Position numbers and translations under genes: made by a program. A stretch of DNA of 64,000 nt from Heloderma charlesbogerti. Lineage: Eukaryota > Chordata > Lepidosauria > Squamata > Helodermatidae. The DNA is taken from NCBI GenBank assembly GCA_026122225.1, contig JANEZZ010002660.1, forward strand, positions 614,501 through 678,500, in the 5' to 3' direction. The notes below the pieces were generated by a model, which was not told where the DNA came from, did not search any database, and saw nothing but the letters and a program-made list of their open reading frames with translations. Positions 52,591 through 63,374 of this stretch are shown one piece after another; position 1 is the first letter of the stretch; every line of letters starts with the position of its first letter.

Positions 52591-52669
52591 ATTTTCCTCC
52601 TGGTCTTGCTGTACTGATTTGCAGAGATCTGCCTGTGCCTCTGTTCTGCAAGGACAGTAGCACTGTTCC

Positions 52670-53560
52670 AGTGCAATTTTATTGCATTTATTAAAAGTAC
52701 ACAGAGAGTCTCAAGTCCAAAGCACTATAAAAACGTTACTTTTGGAGTTCCATTGGTGCTTGGGGCTGTCTGGGTGCCAAGCAAAATACAACTAAAAACA
52801 CATTTTTAAAGCATCAGCCAAAGGCAACATGGGCTCTAATGATGATGAAAAGCCGGTGCAAACACAACAGAAAAACCTCTTCCACAGCCTCGCCCTCCCC
52901 CAATGTATATATTTAGACAAAGGCTGCAATCCTATTTGGAAGTCAGACCCATCAAAATCAACAGGACTTTCTTCCGTATAAATATAAATATAGATATAGA
53001 TATGTACTTTCCCCCCTAGACTGTCTTTCAACACCAACAAGAAATCTTCACAAGACTGTTCGTAAAAAATAAATACAAGTATAAAATAAATTCCAGTTAA
53101 AATGGAATAAAATAAGCATTTGAATCTGCATAAAAGCAATGATAAAAATCTCTAATTCCAAAAGCGCCAGGCAGAGCAATCCTATGGCCCCTAGGCAGTG
53201 TCTGAGGTGTTGTAGGATGTGGCAGATTTCCTCCTCCACACCAGTAGACCATGTCACAAGCACAGAGGAGGAGATCTGGTCATGGATCTTCTCCCTGCCC
53301 TGCCGCGGAAAGCTCTGTGGCGGGTCCTCTTTCTCTGTTTGCAACAATGACCTCAGAGAAGATCATTCAGGGTGGGTGGGAAGAGGGCCAGCTGATGAGT
53401 GGGGAGGGAAGGTGGGAGGAGAGGCATGGATCCGCACAATCCAGAAGCCTCTCCATCACAGGACAGCAAAGGAGCAAGGGCAGAGCCCTTTGAGGGAGCT
53501 GAAGACCTTCAGGTGGCTGAGGGCGGTGGAGCTGGAGGAGTGACGATCACGAGCAGGGAT
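52670..53560 (-). ncRNA. Possible 3' end of a polyadenylated minus-strand transcript
   Basis: On the minus strand the text is 3'-UTR-like and ends with two overlapping poly(A) signals (AATAAATGCAATAAAATTGC; hexamers at 52692-52687 and 52683-52678), with no genomic poly(A) tract after them, so it is not an obvious retrocopy. Open frames through 53048-53543 exist on both strands and match nothing I recognise. It lies between the two divergent genes, where RPL21 might be expected, but contains no RPL21 sequence. A lncRNA end, an unrecognised gene end or chance are all possible. Confidence 0.25.
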
Positions 53561-54719
53561 GTGTGAACTCCCAATGTCTGGGCTTGCAGGGGTCTGCTGC
53601 GCGGAAATCTGGCCCTCTTGGGGCTCAGTGGATTTTCCCGGAGCCCTGTCATGGGTGCAGCTGACATGTAACTAAGCACTTTATGGCCACAAATGGCATA
53701 AAATATGCTAATTGCAGCCATAATTTGCCCAAGATACACTAATTGTGGCTGCAGTTGGCTGTCTTGACCTGTTTAAAGACAAAAACAAACCGCATGAAAT
53801 CCGGAGGATGCGCTGGCCGGGAGAGCTGGTCTGCTACAGACTCTGCAGGTCAGATTTTCAGGACTCTGACCTCATTCGGGTCCGTCGCAGACTTCTCCAG
53901 CATCCCTAATCATAAGCAGGAATGTACTGGGATGGAAGAGCGGAGAGATCAGGCCTTTAAAAGTAAAGATGAGACACTTGTGCTGGATTCAAGTTTGGAC
54001 AGGAAGCCAATATTTAAGGGATTTAAGGAGTTGCGCGATTTGATCAGAATGACGAGAGGTCATTCTGATCATGTTTGGAGATGGAGCAGTGCCTTCAAAT
54101 TGTCTGAACAGACAAATAAATTAATGTATACAAGCAGAGACAGACTTCTGGGGGACTGTGTTCCATAATTCGGGAACCACCACAGGATAGACCTCTGCAG
54201 ATGACCATCTTACTTTTTTTGAGGATGGAACCATTACCTGGAGCTGAGTGTCATTGGGGGCTCTTAGGCTGGGATGGTCATATGGAAGACAGTTCTCACT
54301 GAGACAGCCAGGGTCCAGGTCACATGAGGCTATAAAGGTCAAAAGCAACACCTTGAATTAGGACCCAAAACAAATGGATAATGCAAATATTTTAGAACAG
54401 ACGTAACATGTTTTCACTAACACATACCTGTCAATGGCATTTTGTATCATCGGCAGTTTCCAAACCATCTTCAAGGACTGCACCATCTGGAACATCTTGC
54501 AGTAGTCTAATCTGGAAGTCATCAGGATAGTAGTCTGTAGATAGTGACAGTAATTTGGTCTTGACCTTCCACCAGTGGGCTCAACTGGTGAACCAGTCAG
54601 AGTCAGTAAAAGGCACTCCTGGAGTGGGCATGATCCCAGTTCTGGGGAAATGTAAACTGCTACTAACTATGGCTGAGCCAAATGTTATTTGTGGATAACT
54701 TTCAGCTCAAAATTGGGGC
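53561..54719. other. Intergenic, no gene seen
   Basis: 53790-53920 carries words (TCGCAGACTTCTCCAGCATC) resembling the repeat at 32068. Nothing else supported. Confidence 0.4.
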
Positions 54720-55222
54720 ATCTTGAGTACTGTGTCCTGGGCACCACACTTGAAGAAGGATGCAGACAAGCTGGAGAGGGTTCAGAGGAGGGTGACAAAG
54801 ATGATCAGGGGACTGGAAACAAAGCCCTACAAGGAGAGACTGAAAGAACTGGGCCTGTTTAGCCTTGAGAAGGGAAGACTGAGGGGAGATACGATAGCGC
54901 TCTTCAAGTACTTGGAAGGCTGTCACAGACAGGAAGGCCAGGATCTCTTCTCCATCATCCCAGAGTGCAGGACGCGGAATAATGGGCTCAAGTGACAGGA
55001 AGCTGGATTCCGGCTGAACATCAGGGAAAACTCCTTGACTGTTAGAGCAATATGGCAATGGAACCAATGACCCAGGGAGGTGGTGGGCTCTCCCACGCTG
55101 GAGGCATTCAAGATGAAGCTGGACAGCCACTTGTCAGGGATGCTTTGACTTGGATTCCTGTATTGAGCAGGGGGTTGGATTTGATGGTCTTATAGGCCCC
55201 TTCCAACCCTGCTATTCTAGGA
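54720..55222 (+). pseudogene. CR1 LINE 3' portion with ORF2 C-terminus
   Basis: Encodes [40 protein letters not shown] and [13 protein letters not shown] before a stop at 54993. The CR1 3' UTR follows (GGTTGGATTTGATGGTCTTA, CCCCTTCCAACCCTGCTATT). Same family as 49374, opposite strand. Confidence 0.9.
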
Positions 55223-56546
55223 TATTGGTGGGGAGAAAAGTGCACTGAAGCCTCCCCATTGTTTTGCAGCAGTGGTCCTCTGATGGCCAACATTCCCCCT
55301 CCCAGAAGTCCCCACAGAATGACATTACACGATGAATGGGGTTGCAAAAGGAATGGCAAAATTGGGGATGTGTGGCCATTTCAGCTCACCCCCCACTGCT
55401 AACCTGAGAAGCAGAATGAAGTTGTGCACTCATACAGTAATGCAACATAAATGGACTCCTGGAGTATCTAGAAGAATCAATTCTCTTTTGTTTGCTTGCT
55501 TACTAATAGTTAGGAGATGATTCCCAAATAGGCCATCTCCCTGCAGGGTGAGAGTTTGTGTGTTGTGGAAAGGAAACCGGTTTGAATTTGGGCAGAAGGA
55601 ACATCAAGCAAATTGCTGGGAGTTTAGCTGGGGCTGGTTAAAGAACATGCAGTGTAGGGGGCTGGCTACAGAATTCATGCTGTTGCTCTTTGGAGGTCCG
55701 ATGCGGGAATAGCAGCTGTGCTGCATGCTTTAGGAGTCTGCTTACTTCCAATGAGCTCCATCTGTAATATAGTTGTAAATTACAACTTGCATTACAAAGA
55801 CTCTGTAAGTCCCCAGTGCTCTCTTTTTCTCATTATAAGGAAGGAGACCCTTTTAAAAGGCCACCCTTGGACCCCTGACTGCTTTTTTCCTAAGCCATGC
55901 ATTTCAAGGGTAGGGCTAAATAGAGTGTGTGTCATCTGCGTGACTTGGCTGCCTTTGGTTCATGTCCCTGTGCGAGGGCAGGCAAAGGAGAACGTGGGAC
56001 CTCCAGAACACTGGCTGTACAAGCACGGCATTTGAGTGAGACCTGGGGCTTTTTCTGTAGAGCAAGAAGTGGATTGCAACGGAGAAGTCCAAGGTGTAGA
56101 AAAGGGGAATAGGTTGCTCAAACAGATTAGAAGGACTGTAGAAAATCACGGAAGATCTTTCGCCTTGACAAAAACACTCAGTCCCAAGAGGTAGTTTGAA
56201 GATAGTTGCTGAGGAAATGCAGGCTGGGGCCTTGTTTACATGAGAGATCATATCTTCATCGGCTGGAGAGAGTCCATGAGTTCTTATCTTGTTTGCTTAT
56301 ATGCTCCAGGACCATCCTGACATTACATTCTGGACTTACCTCACCTTTCCACTTGACAGCAGGGTTGTTATCTCTTGCAAGTGCTATTCACAGTCCAACA
56401 GAGAAGCAGCCAAGTTGAATGACCCATGACAACCAGCCCTGGAAATTATGTGGAATTTCTTTATTCCCTTTATTTTTTGTTAACATTTAATAATAATACT
56501 TCCTCCTTCAACTGTCATCACCAGCAGCCATTCCAGCAGGCTGTGC
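55223..56546. other. Intergenic, no gene seen
   Basis: No domain or known repeat recognised in 1.3 kb. Confidence 0.45.
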
Positions 56547-56760
56547 TACAAGAGATGAGAGGTGAAGCAGAGCCATTCCACCAGCCCTACTGAAAGACTT
56601 AGTTTTTCTCCTCTCCTCTTCCCTCCCCATTCCTTTTTTCCTTGTGTGTTGTGTCTTTTTAGATTGCAAACCTGCAGGCAGGGACCGACTTGTTTTACTG
56701 ATTGTATGTAAGCCACTCCGGGAGCCTTTTTGGCTGAGGAGCATGATGAAAATACTTTAA
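56547..56760 (+). repeat. Dispersed repeat 'K', second copy
   Basis: GAGATGAGAGGTGAAGCAGA, CCTTGTGTGTTGTGTCTTTT, GTAAGCCACTCCGGGAGCC. Matches 45199-45420. Confidence 0.6.
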
Positions 56761-56983
56761 GGGTGCAATCCTATATACGTTTAGACGGACAAAAGTCCTA
56801 CAACTCCCAGCCTTCCCCAGCCAGCTATGTGCAATCTATGTGCGCCCTAAATGTGCAATCCTGTCCATGTTTAGACAGAAAAAAGTCCTATAACTCCCAC
56901 CATTCCCCAAGCAGCGTGGCTGGCTGGGAAATGCAGGGAGTTGTAGGACTTTTTTCTGTCTAAACACGCACAGGATTGAGCCC
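56761..56983. mobile_element. Two adjacent PIF/Harbinger-like MITEs 'B'
   Basis: 56761-56845 is a shortened copy starting GGGTGCAATCCTATATACG after TAA. 56850-56983 is fuller (TGTGCAATCCTGTCCATG, right end CACGCACAGGATTGAGCCC) and followed by TTA. Confidence 0.7.
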
Positions 56984-56999
56984 TTATTTGTTAAAAAGC

Positions 57000-57320
57000 C
57001 ATCAAGGCAGTGTACACCATTTTAAAACAAAATCTTCACAATAAAAAAACAAGAACATGAAAAACAGTAAACATTAAAACAGCACATTACTTGAAAGGCA
57101 ACATTAAAAAGATGTGTCTTCACATCCTTTCTAAAAGTCAGGAAAGTGGGGGCCAAATGGAGTTCTTAAGCGAGTGCATCCCACAGTTTGGGAGCAACAC
57201 CGAAGAAAGCCCTTTCACAATGTGCCCGAGAGATGGGTGATGGTGCTCTCAAGAGGGCCTCTCCTACAGATCTTAACAACAGGGCAGGTTCTTAACAAGA
57301 GAGGTCCCTTAGATATACTT
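57000..57320 (-). pseudogene. L2-like LINE ORF2 C-terminal fragment
   Basis: The minus strand encodes PKLWDALA, a stop, then ELHLAPTFLTFRKDVKTHLF, the same C-terminal pattern as the plus-strand LINE copies. A divergent subfamily without the GGCTATTGGG tip. Confidence 0.65.
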
Positions 57321-57439
57321 GGTGTTTTCCCCTTTATACACAGGGACAGTGATGATGAAGCCATTTCTGGGTCGGCAACAATCTCCAGGACCTTCTGAAG
57401 TTCTTAATTAACGAAGGGCAATTCTTAGAAGAGCGAAAG

Positions 57440-57515
57440 TGTAATGCTACATATGCATACTCAGAAGTAAGTCCCACTGGATTCAGTGGGGCTTATTCCC
57501 AGATAAGTGGGCACT
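57440..57515. mobile_element. Palindromic MITE 'C'
   Basis: CATACTCAGAAGTAAGTCCC and GGGGCTTATTCCCAGATAAG are inverted arms. Confidence 0.65.
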
Positions 57516-57904
57516 GGAGCACAGAGGCTGGCTTGTGGGGATTCACAGTATGATTCTGTGCACATTTTGCTGCATATAAATAGTTATTGAACTCTCCAAT
57601 AGCATTGGCCGGACCATCCGTTAGAAGACACTTGGGCTTCTGCATTCAGGGCAGGCCCTCTGAAAGTGACTACTAGAGCATCCTCTAGGAAGAGAAGTCA
57701 GCAGCAGTGGCAGCGACCGAAACCTTGGCCTCAGTGACACTGGGCTTGATCAGCCCAAAAGTGGGGGTGATCGGCGGGATGGGGGAAGAGTGAAATTGGC
57801 GGTGGCAGTCCAGGCGGTGACAGGACTAGCAAGAAGATCCTAACAGAACTGCCATTATCATTCCAGGAACACAATCGATGAAGACTGGGTGGGGTTGCAC
57901 TCCC

Positions 57905-58896
57905 TTGCTCAACTGCCTTGTTCACCCTGTGTGATGACCTCTGTCAGGAGAGAGACAGGGGGAGGATGACCTTGTTGATACTTCTGGATCTCTCAGTGGC
58001 TTTCGATACCATCCACCATGATATCCTTCTGGGGTGACTGTCTGAGCTGGGAGTGGGGGGTACTGCATTGCAGTGGTTCCACTCCTACTTGGATAGCCAG
58101 ATCCAGAACATAGTGCTTGGAGAATATTTCTCGGCCCCGTGGAGTCTCCGGTATGGGGTTTCTCAGGGACTGGTTTTGTCCCCCATGCTTTTTAACATCC
58201 ACATGAAACCACTGAGTGGGGTCATCCAGAGTTTTTGAATGCGTTGCCATCAGTATACTGATGACACACAGCTCTACTTCTCTTTTTCATTCTCATCAGG
58301 TGAGGCTGTGGATGTGCTAGATCAGTATCTGGCTGCGAAAATGGACTGGAGGAGGGATAATAAACTGAAGCTCAATCCAGACTGAGTGTCTGCTTGTATG
58401 TTTCCAAGCCCAATTCAAGGTGCTGGTTTGAGCCTATAAAGCCTTACATGGCTCAGGACTGTCATGCCTGATGGAGCGCCTCTCCCTATATGAACCTACC
58501 CAGACACTACGATCAACATCTGATGCTTCCTCTGAGTGCCTCCTCCAAGGGTGTCAACAAGGGAGAGGGCCTTCTCAGAGGTGGCCCCCCAATTAGGGAA
58601 GGAGCTCCCCACTGAGGCCCACCTGGCACCAACATTGTCATCTTTTCAGCTCCAGGTTAAGACTGCCTTCTACTCCCCGGCATTTAATGGCATATGATGG
58701 GGCATTTATATTAGCTGTCTTGAAAAGGTCTAGTATTGAAATTGTTTGTAGCTGTTTAAATTGTTTTAAATTTTATATGTTGGAATTTATAATATGTTTT
58801 TATTACGGTGTTGTATCTCTGGCTTGTAACTGTTGTGAATTGTTGTGAACTGCCCAGAGAGCTTCGGCTATTGGGCAGCACAGACGTGAAATAAAA
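57905..58896 (+). pseudogene. L2-like LINE with reverse transcriptase remnant
   Basis: Encodes reverse transcriptase motifs: LLDLSVAFDTIHHDILL, VSQGLVLSPMLFNIHMKPL and QYTDDTQLYF, where the catalytic box is YTDD, not the usual YADD; it retains both aspartates. Stops follow AFDTIHHDILLG, MKPLSGVIQSF and KLKLNPD. About 400 bases are missing before the C-terminal region (58390 onward). The 3' tip is GAGAGCTTCGGCTATTGGGC. It is the only LINE copy here retaining polymerase motifs. Confidence 0.88.
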
Positions 58897-60059
58897 TGAA
58901 TGACCTTGGGGATCACGTGTAAGGGCTGAACCCAACATTCAGCAGCAGGTACAGGTCACCGCTGAACACCCGTTTGCCGTTCAGCAGCCCTCCAGGATTT
59001 CAGACAGGGGAGTTTTCCCACCTGGAGACGCTGGGGAACCAGGGTCCTTCAGCGTGCAAAGCATGTCAGGCATTTGGAGGGGTGGGGGTTGGGTTTCTAA
59101 CACTGATGTGGAAAAAGTGGCCATTTTCTTTCACACTCCCTCACTCTGACCACCACACCTGTCTATCGTTTTGCAGAGCTGCAGATTTCAGAATCCATTT
59201 TGTGGTTCTGCTGAGGTAGCCGCGCATTTGAGAAACCTCACCTAATGCACCAAGATTGTCAGACTCCTTAATCAGCTCGACTCTGCTCTGAAACGCTTGT
59301 TGTTTTGTCCTGTGGTTTGTGTGGTCTCCCTCACTGAAAGATAAAAAGGAAAAGCAGAGCAAGTTCCGTTCTGTTCTCACTCAATTCCTTGTAAATCCCT
59401 TGTAAGAAAAACAATGATCTCTTATTATCAAGGGCATCCATTATGTTCTTGATGGGGGAAAAACCAAGAGGCTTCTCATAAAACGCTATGATGTTATGCC
59501 CCCTGCAACATAGTTTTTGTTGTTCCTATTACCATGGCGAATCTCCTCTGCTTTTCGGCTAATCCTCAAAAGGAAATTGAGTACCCTTATGGAAGTATAT
59601 TGAGAGACAAGACAGATTTGACCCATGGGGGCTGAATCCCTGGCAGATCTGACCCATGGGGGAAATTCTCATGCACGTGACCTGGAAGTGGTGCCATAAA
59701 AGTTTTGCATAGGCATGTGAGTTTGGTTTAACCATCGCTGGATCCCACGATCCTTCAAGGTGTTCACAGCAGTGCCATCAACAGTGGTCTGGCAGGCAGA
59801 AGTTCAGCAGGTGAAGATTTTTCACACTCCTACATCTCAACGGGAGGAAAAGCCTCACCTGATAAAATCCCTGCTCCTCTGGTTCAAGGCAGAAGGGTCC
59901 TGCCAGGGCTGTGTGTGTGTCTCTGCCATCCCCATCCCCTGCTGCACATGTACAGCTCCCATTCCTCAGAAAGCAAAGCATCAGAAAGTGATCCCCACAG
60001 GAACTCAACGGGATCTACTCCTGAGCAGATGTACATGAGAATCGGAGCACATGGCTGCT
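58897..60059. other. Intergenic, no gene seen
   Basis: Ordinary sequence; no exon, domain or repeat family recognised. Confidence 0.45.
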
Positions 60060-60062
60060 GCA

Positions 60063-60116
60063 AATGCAATCCTGAACCTACTTACTCTGGAGTAAGTCCC
60101 CAGGCCATTCTTACGC
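60063..60116. mobile_element. MITE 'C' fragment
   Basis: GCAATCCTGAACCTACTTAC, then CTGGAGTAAGTCCC. The first of a run of elements ending at the USP12 CpG island. Confidence 0.55.
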
Positions 60117-60119
60117 TTA

Positions 60120-60237
60120 GGGTGCAATCCCATGCGTGTTTCGACTGAGAAAAGGCCTACAACTCCCAGCATGCCCCAGCCGGAATGCTGGGAGGTGTAG
60201 ACCGTTTCTCGGTCTAAACATGCATAGGATTGCACCC
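60120..60237. mobile_element. PIF/Harbinger-like MITE 'B' with TTA duplication
   Basis: GGGTGCAATCCCATGCGTG and CATGCATAGGATTGCACCC are inverted. TTA at 60117-60119 and 60238-60240 flanks it exactly. Confidence 0.85.
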
Positions 60238-60240
60238 TTA

Positions 60241-60328
60241 GCGTAATATCCAACGTTAGCTCTACTTAGAGTAGGCCTACTGAAATGAATGGGACTACTC
60301 TAGGTAGGGCTAACATTGGATACCACGC
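60241..60328. mobile_element. MITE 'D' with shared TTA duplication
   Basis: GCGTAATATCCAACGTTAGC and GCTAACATTGGATACCACGC are inverted. It begins directly after the TTA closing the previous element and ends before TTA at 60329-60331. Confidence 0.8.
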
Positions 60329-60331
60329 TTA

Positions 60332-60445
60332 GGCCGCAATCCTTTACACACTTACTGGGGAACAAGCTCCATCGAACTTGCTTCTCCAGAAACGTGCAGA
60401 CGGGTGCACCGCCCGTGCGTCTTACTTCTGAGGAGACCTGCACAG
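60332..60445. mobile_element. Degraded MITE 'C'
   Basis: GGCCGCAATCCTTTACACAC after the shared TTA, then CTTACTTCTGAGGAGACCTG. Its right edge merges with the CpG island. Confidence 0.5.
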
Positions 60446-60810
60446 GCGCGACCGGCCAGGCCTGCACGGAAGATCTCTTCCCATGGATCCCGAGAAACTG
60501 GGGCGGGGCGGGGGGACATGTGTAGGGCCGGGTGTGGAAAGAAGGCACGGGCGCTGGTCGCAGCCCCAGGCGGCGTGGGGCCGGGAGGGGGTAGAAAAGA
60601 GGCCACGAATCGGGCCCCACGAGCGCCGCGCTGCCAGGAGGAGGCCGGAACGTCTGGAGGGCCGGAACCTTCCTTCCGGGGCAGCGGGGGGATGCCGGAG
60701 CGCTCTAGCCGCGGCGCGCAGGGCCGCCCGGACCGCTTTGGCTGTGGCGCCACCTGCGGCTGCCGCTGCTGCTCCGGCTGCCGCTGTCAGTTGGGCGGCC
60801 GGGACCCAAC

Positions 60811-60867
60811 ATGGCGCTGGCGGCGCTGGCGGGGGGCTCCGGGTCGCCAGGCGGATGGAAATACTGA
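60811..60867 (+). CDS. Upstream ORF overlapping the USP12 start
   Basis: ATG at 60811 in the context CAACATGG opens an 18-codon frame (MALAALAGGSGSPGGWKY) ending TGA at 60865-60867, ten bases past the USP12 ATG and in a different frame. If transcription starts upstream of 60811 this would be an overlapping uORF able to lower USP12 translation. Translation is not demonstrated; the ATG also lies in the YY1-like motif. Confidence 0.4.
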   Translation: MALAALAGGSGSPGGWKY

Positions 60868-60902
60868 TGACGGTCCGGAGACTCGCCTCCATCTGTACCA
60901 TG
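60855..60902 (+). CDS. USP12: USP12, first coding exon (partial gene)
   Basis: Encodes MEILMTVRRLASICTM, then a GTAAGG donor at 60903 in phase 0. Human USP12, as I recall it, begins MEILMTVSKFASICTM, so 13 of 16 residues agree; the paralogue USP46 lacks the first four residues. USP12 is a ubiquitin-specific cysteine protease that works with the WD-repeat cofactors WDR48 (UAF1) and WDR20. The catalytic domain lies in later exons outside the window. A CpG island and the divergent RASL11-like gene support the identity. The call rests on 16 residues plus context. Confidence 0.85.
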
Positions 60903-61080
60903 GTAAGGGGAGACGCGGGGGGGGGAGGGAGGGGGTCGTGGGGGCGCGGCTGCGCCTCCCCCCACCCGCCCCGCCCCACAGCAGGCCCCCGAAGCCGCGC
61001 CCTCAAGCCAGCCCGCGACCCCCGCACGCCCCTCCAAATGCCTTTGGAACCCCCCCCACGTTCCCGCTGTGCTGAGCCAT

Positions 61081-62405
61081 ATTGGGGCAGGGGTAGAAAC
61101 CGGGGATGGGGGCGAGGGAGAGAGAGATAAATACATGAAACGTCCGGCTGGTGCCCTCCGGGGCTAGGACGATCCCCTTTTAAACGCCCCCAAATTCTGG
61201 CTACTTGGGGCGGCATGTCTCTGAGCGCACGCAGAGCGCCTTTCTTCTGGAGAGAAGCAGCCTTCTTTAAAAAGAAGGGCGAAGTGTGCATCTCCTGACG
61301 CATGTGCAAAGGTAATAATAATAATAATAATATACTGAACAAAATTGGAAGGAAACAGTGCTTCTGAGCATAAAGTGTCTCCTTTCCCCTCCAAAGTGTA
61401 ATGTATTTCGGTTTTAAAAACAACAGCTAATTATAGACAATAGGGAAGAATACCAAACTATCCATCTTGAGCGGGCACTGCATTTTTCTTGTTCCTCCTT
61501 TGGCTTTGCATCATCCGAATTTGACAGTGGGGAATGGTAAAATTCTGGCCGCTTGGCAACCCCGCATAGAATGGCTTCCTGTTCATGCCAATGTTGTCCT
61601 TCCACAACTAGCGTATCCCTTTTTGCCTTGCTAAAATTTTACCTCTAAAAGTTTTATTTCCAGAGGATTTCTCTCCCTTTTGCGTCAGGCTCTCCCTTAC
61701 CCACGATGATTTCAGTCTTGCAATTCACCCCACCTCCCCTTTCCCCCTAGTTAATATTTGACATGCAAAACATTTGTCAACTTGAATTGCATGAAATGTG
61801 TGTGTACGTTGTCACCTGTGAGAAGCTTTTATGCATACATTGAGCTGGGTTTACAAGTGAGGTGCAGCTTCATTGGGACCTTGCAGCCCAGCATGGCTTC
61901 CCTAGATGTGGAGGTTCAGTGAAATATACATGGGTGTGATCGTAATAATCTGTGTACAGCTTTTAATGCACTTTCTGTCATGTAATTGCTTTGTGGGTAG
62001 GAACTGCATGATGTGTGAAGCAGGAAGCAGAGAGGTAAAATGTCTGGAAATTTTGAAACAGTGGGAAATAATTTATTTTTCCTCCTGAGCCGCCTTCTCT
62101 CTTGCTCAGAGTTCATTTCTCTTGAGTCAGAACTAGCCAGCCTCCTCTTCTCTTCCCATGGTATGTTCCATAGTGAACATCTTACCTTGAATTTGTATCA
62201 GTGCCCCTTTTTCCCACCTCCCAAACTGAATGATGTTTTTGCTTCAGAATTCACTTTTGTAGAGCATCCTCTTCTCTCTTAGGCGCTCTCATGACCCTCT
62301 TCCTTCTTCAGAGCTTCCAGCTGCCATTTCTATTCCCTTCTCTTTTGATAGCAGAGTCATTTTCATTTATTACATTTATATCTCTATTTTCTTTGATCAT
62401 GGAAC
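61081..62405 (+). other. USP12 intron 1, no further exon seen
   Basis: Intronic sequence with an (AAT)n run at 61314-61332. I looked for the next USP12 exon (expected to encode a glycine-alanine-asparagine start and the catalytic cysteine region) and did not find it up to 64000. Confidence 0.6.
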
Positions 62406-63374
62406 TCAAGGCTGGGGGCAGTTTTGGGGTGGATGAGGACAACCAGATTGAAGCTTAATCCAAACAAGATGCAAATGTTGTGGGTGGGGAAACCTGCTGA
62501 TCTGGTTGGAGGTCTGCAACTGAGGATGGATAGGGTTGCACTCCTCCTAAAGAGGCAGGTATGTAGTTTGGAAGTCCTTCTGAACCTGGTGTTTACCATG
62601 GAAGCGCAAGAGGCATCGGTGGCCAGGAATAGTTCTTACTGGTTTGCCAGCTGCAGAGTTATCTAGAGAAAGCTGATCTTCCTTCAGTAATGCCCACTCT
62701 GGTTACCTCCTAGCTTGATTACTGCAGTGAGCTTTTTGTGGAGCTGGCCTTGAAGATGGTCTGGCAACTACAATTGGTCCAGAATGTAGCAGCTAGAATG
62801 CTTGTTGGAGCTAGGTGTTTGGAGCAAGTTACATCTATTCTGTGCCATCTATGGCATCTATGCCATACATCTATGGAGCTGCTTATTCCATTCTGGGCCC
62901 AAATTAAGGAGCTGGTATTAGCATTTAAAGCTCTACATCAAGGGTAGGCAACCTGGTGCCCTCCAGATGGTTTGGACTTCAAATCCCACAATCCCTGACC
63001 ATTGCGCATCCTGTCTTTCTCTGATTGGAGTTGTAGCCCAAAACACCTGGAGGACGCCAGGTTGCCCACCCCTGCGCTAAATGATTTGGGACCAAGTTAT
63101 CTGAAGGACCACCTGCAACCATCCAAGCGTGCCTGAGCTTTAAGGTCATTACCTGAGGCCCTGCTCTGTGGTTCACCAATGAGAGCGGTGAGATTGGTAA
63201 GTGCTAGGATGAGGGCCTTTTCAGTGGTGGCCCTACATCATGGGAATACCCTCCCCTGGGAAGCACATATAGCAGCCTCTTCCCTGGCCTTTAGGAGGCT
63301 TTTAGAGACCTATTCCAGTCTGCATTTGATTAATGTTAGTATTTTGTTCTTTTATTTATTATTTGTTACATTTA
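62406..63374 (+). pseudogene. L2-like LINE fragment in USP12 intron 1, split by a MITE
   Basis: 62424 onward encodes WMRTTRLKLNPNKMQMLWVG and later VQNVAARMLVG, the stretch just after the reverse transcriptase. The text continues after the MITE with GATTTGGGACCAAGTTATCT and a C-terminal remnant (ALHHGNTLPWEAHIA). Several frameshifts and stops. The terminal tip was not seen; the fragment meets the Tc1 element at 63375. Confidence 0.75.
62939..63074. mobile_element. hAT-like MITE nested in the LINE, 6 of 8 target duplication
   Basis: CAAGGGTAGGCAACCTGGTG and GCCAGGTTGCCCACCCCTG are inverted. CTCTACAT and CGCTAAAT flank it, and removing the element plus one flank restores the continuity of the LINE sequence. 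Confidence 0.85.

Larger units (their letters stand above)
60395..61080 (+). promoter_or_regulatory. CpG-island promoter of USP12
   Basis: Sharp rise in GC content and CpG density around the USP12 start codon. It has an Sp1-type GC box (GGGGCGGGGCGGGGGG, 60500-60515) and a YY1-like CAACATGGCG (60807-60816) 40-50 bases before the start, typical of TATA-less housekeeping promoters. Long open frames on both strands in this block are a GC effect. Island limits were judged by eye. Confidence 0.75.

Noticed and set aside
53139..53543. 134-residue plus-strand frame as a gene
   Set aside because: No domain, and the same stretch is open on the other strand; kept only as a possible transcript end.
47970..60855. 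RPL21 between USP12 and the RASL11-like gene
   Set aside because: No segment resembling the ribosomal protein L21 sequence was found on either strand in this interval.
60404..61423. Long open frames on both strands at the USP12 CpG island (up to 333 residues)
   Set aside because: A GC-composition effect around a real first exon; the USP12 frame with its splice donor explains the locus better.
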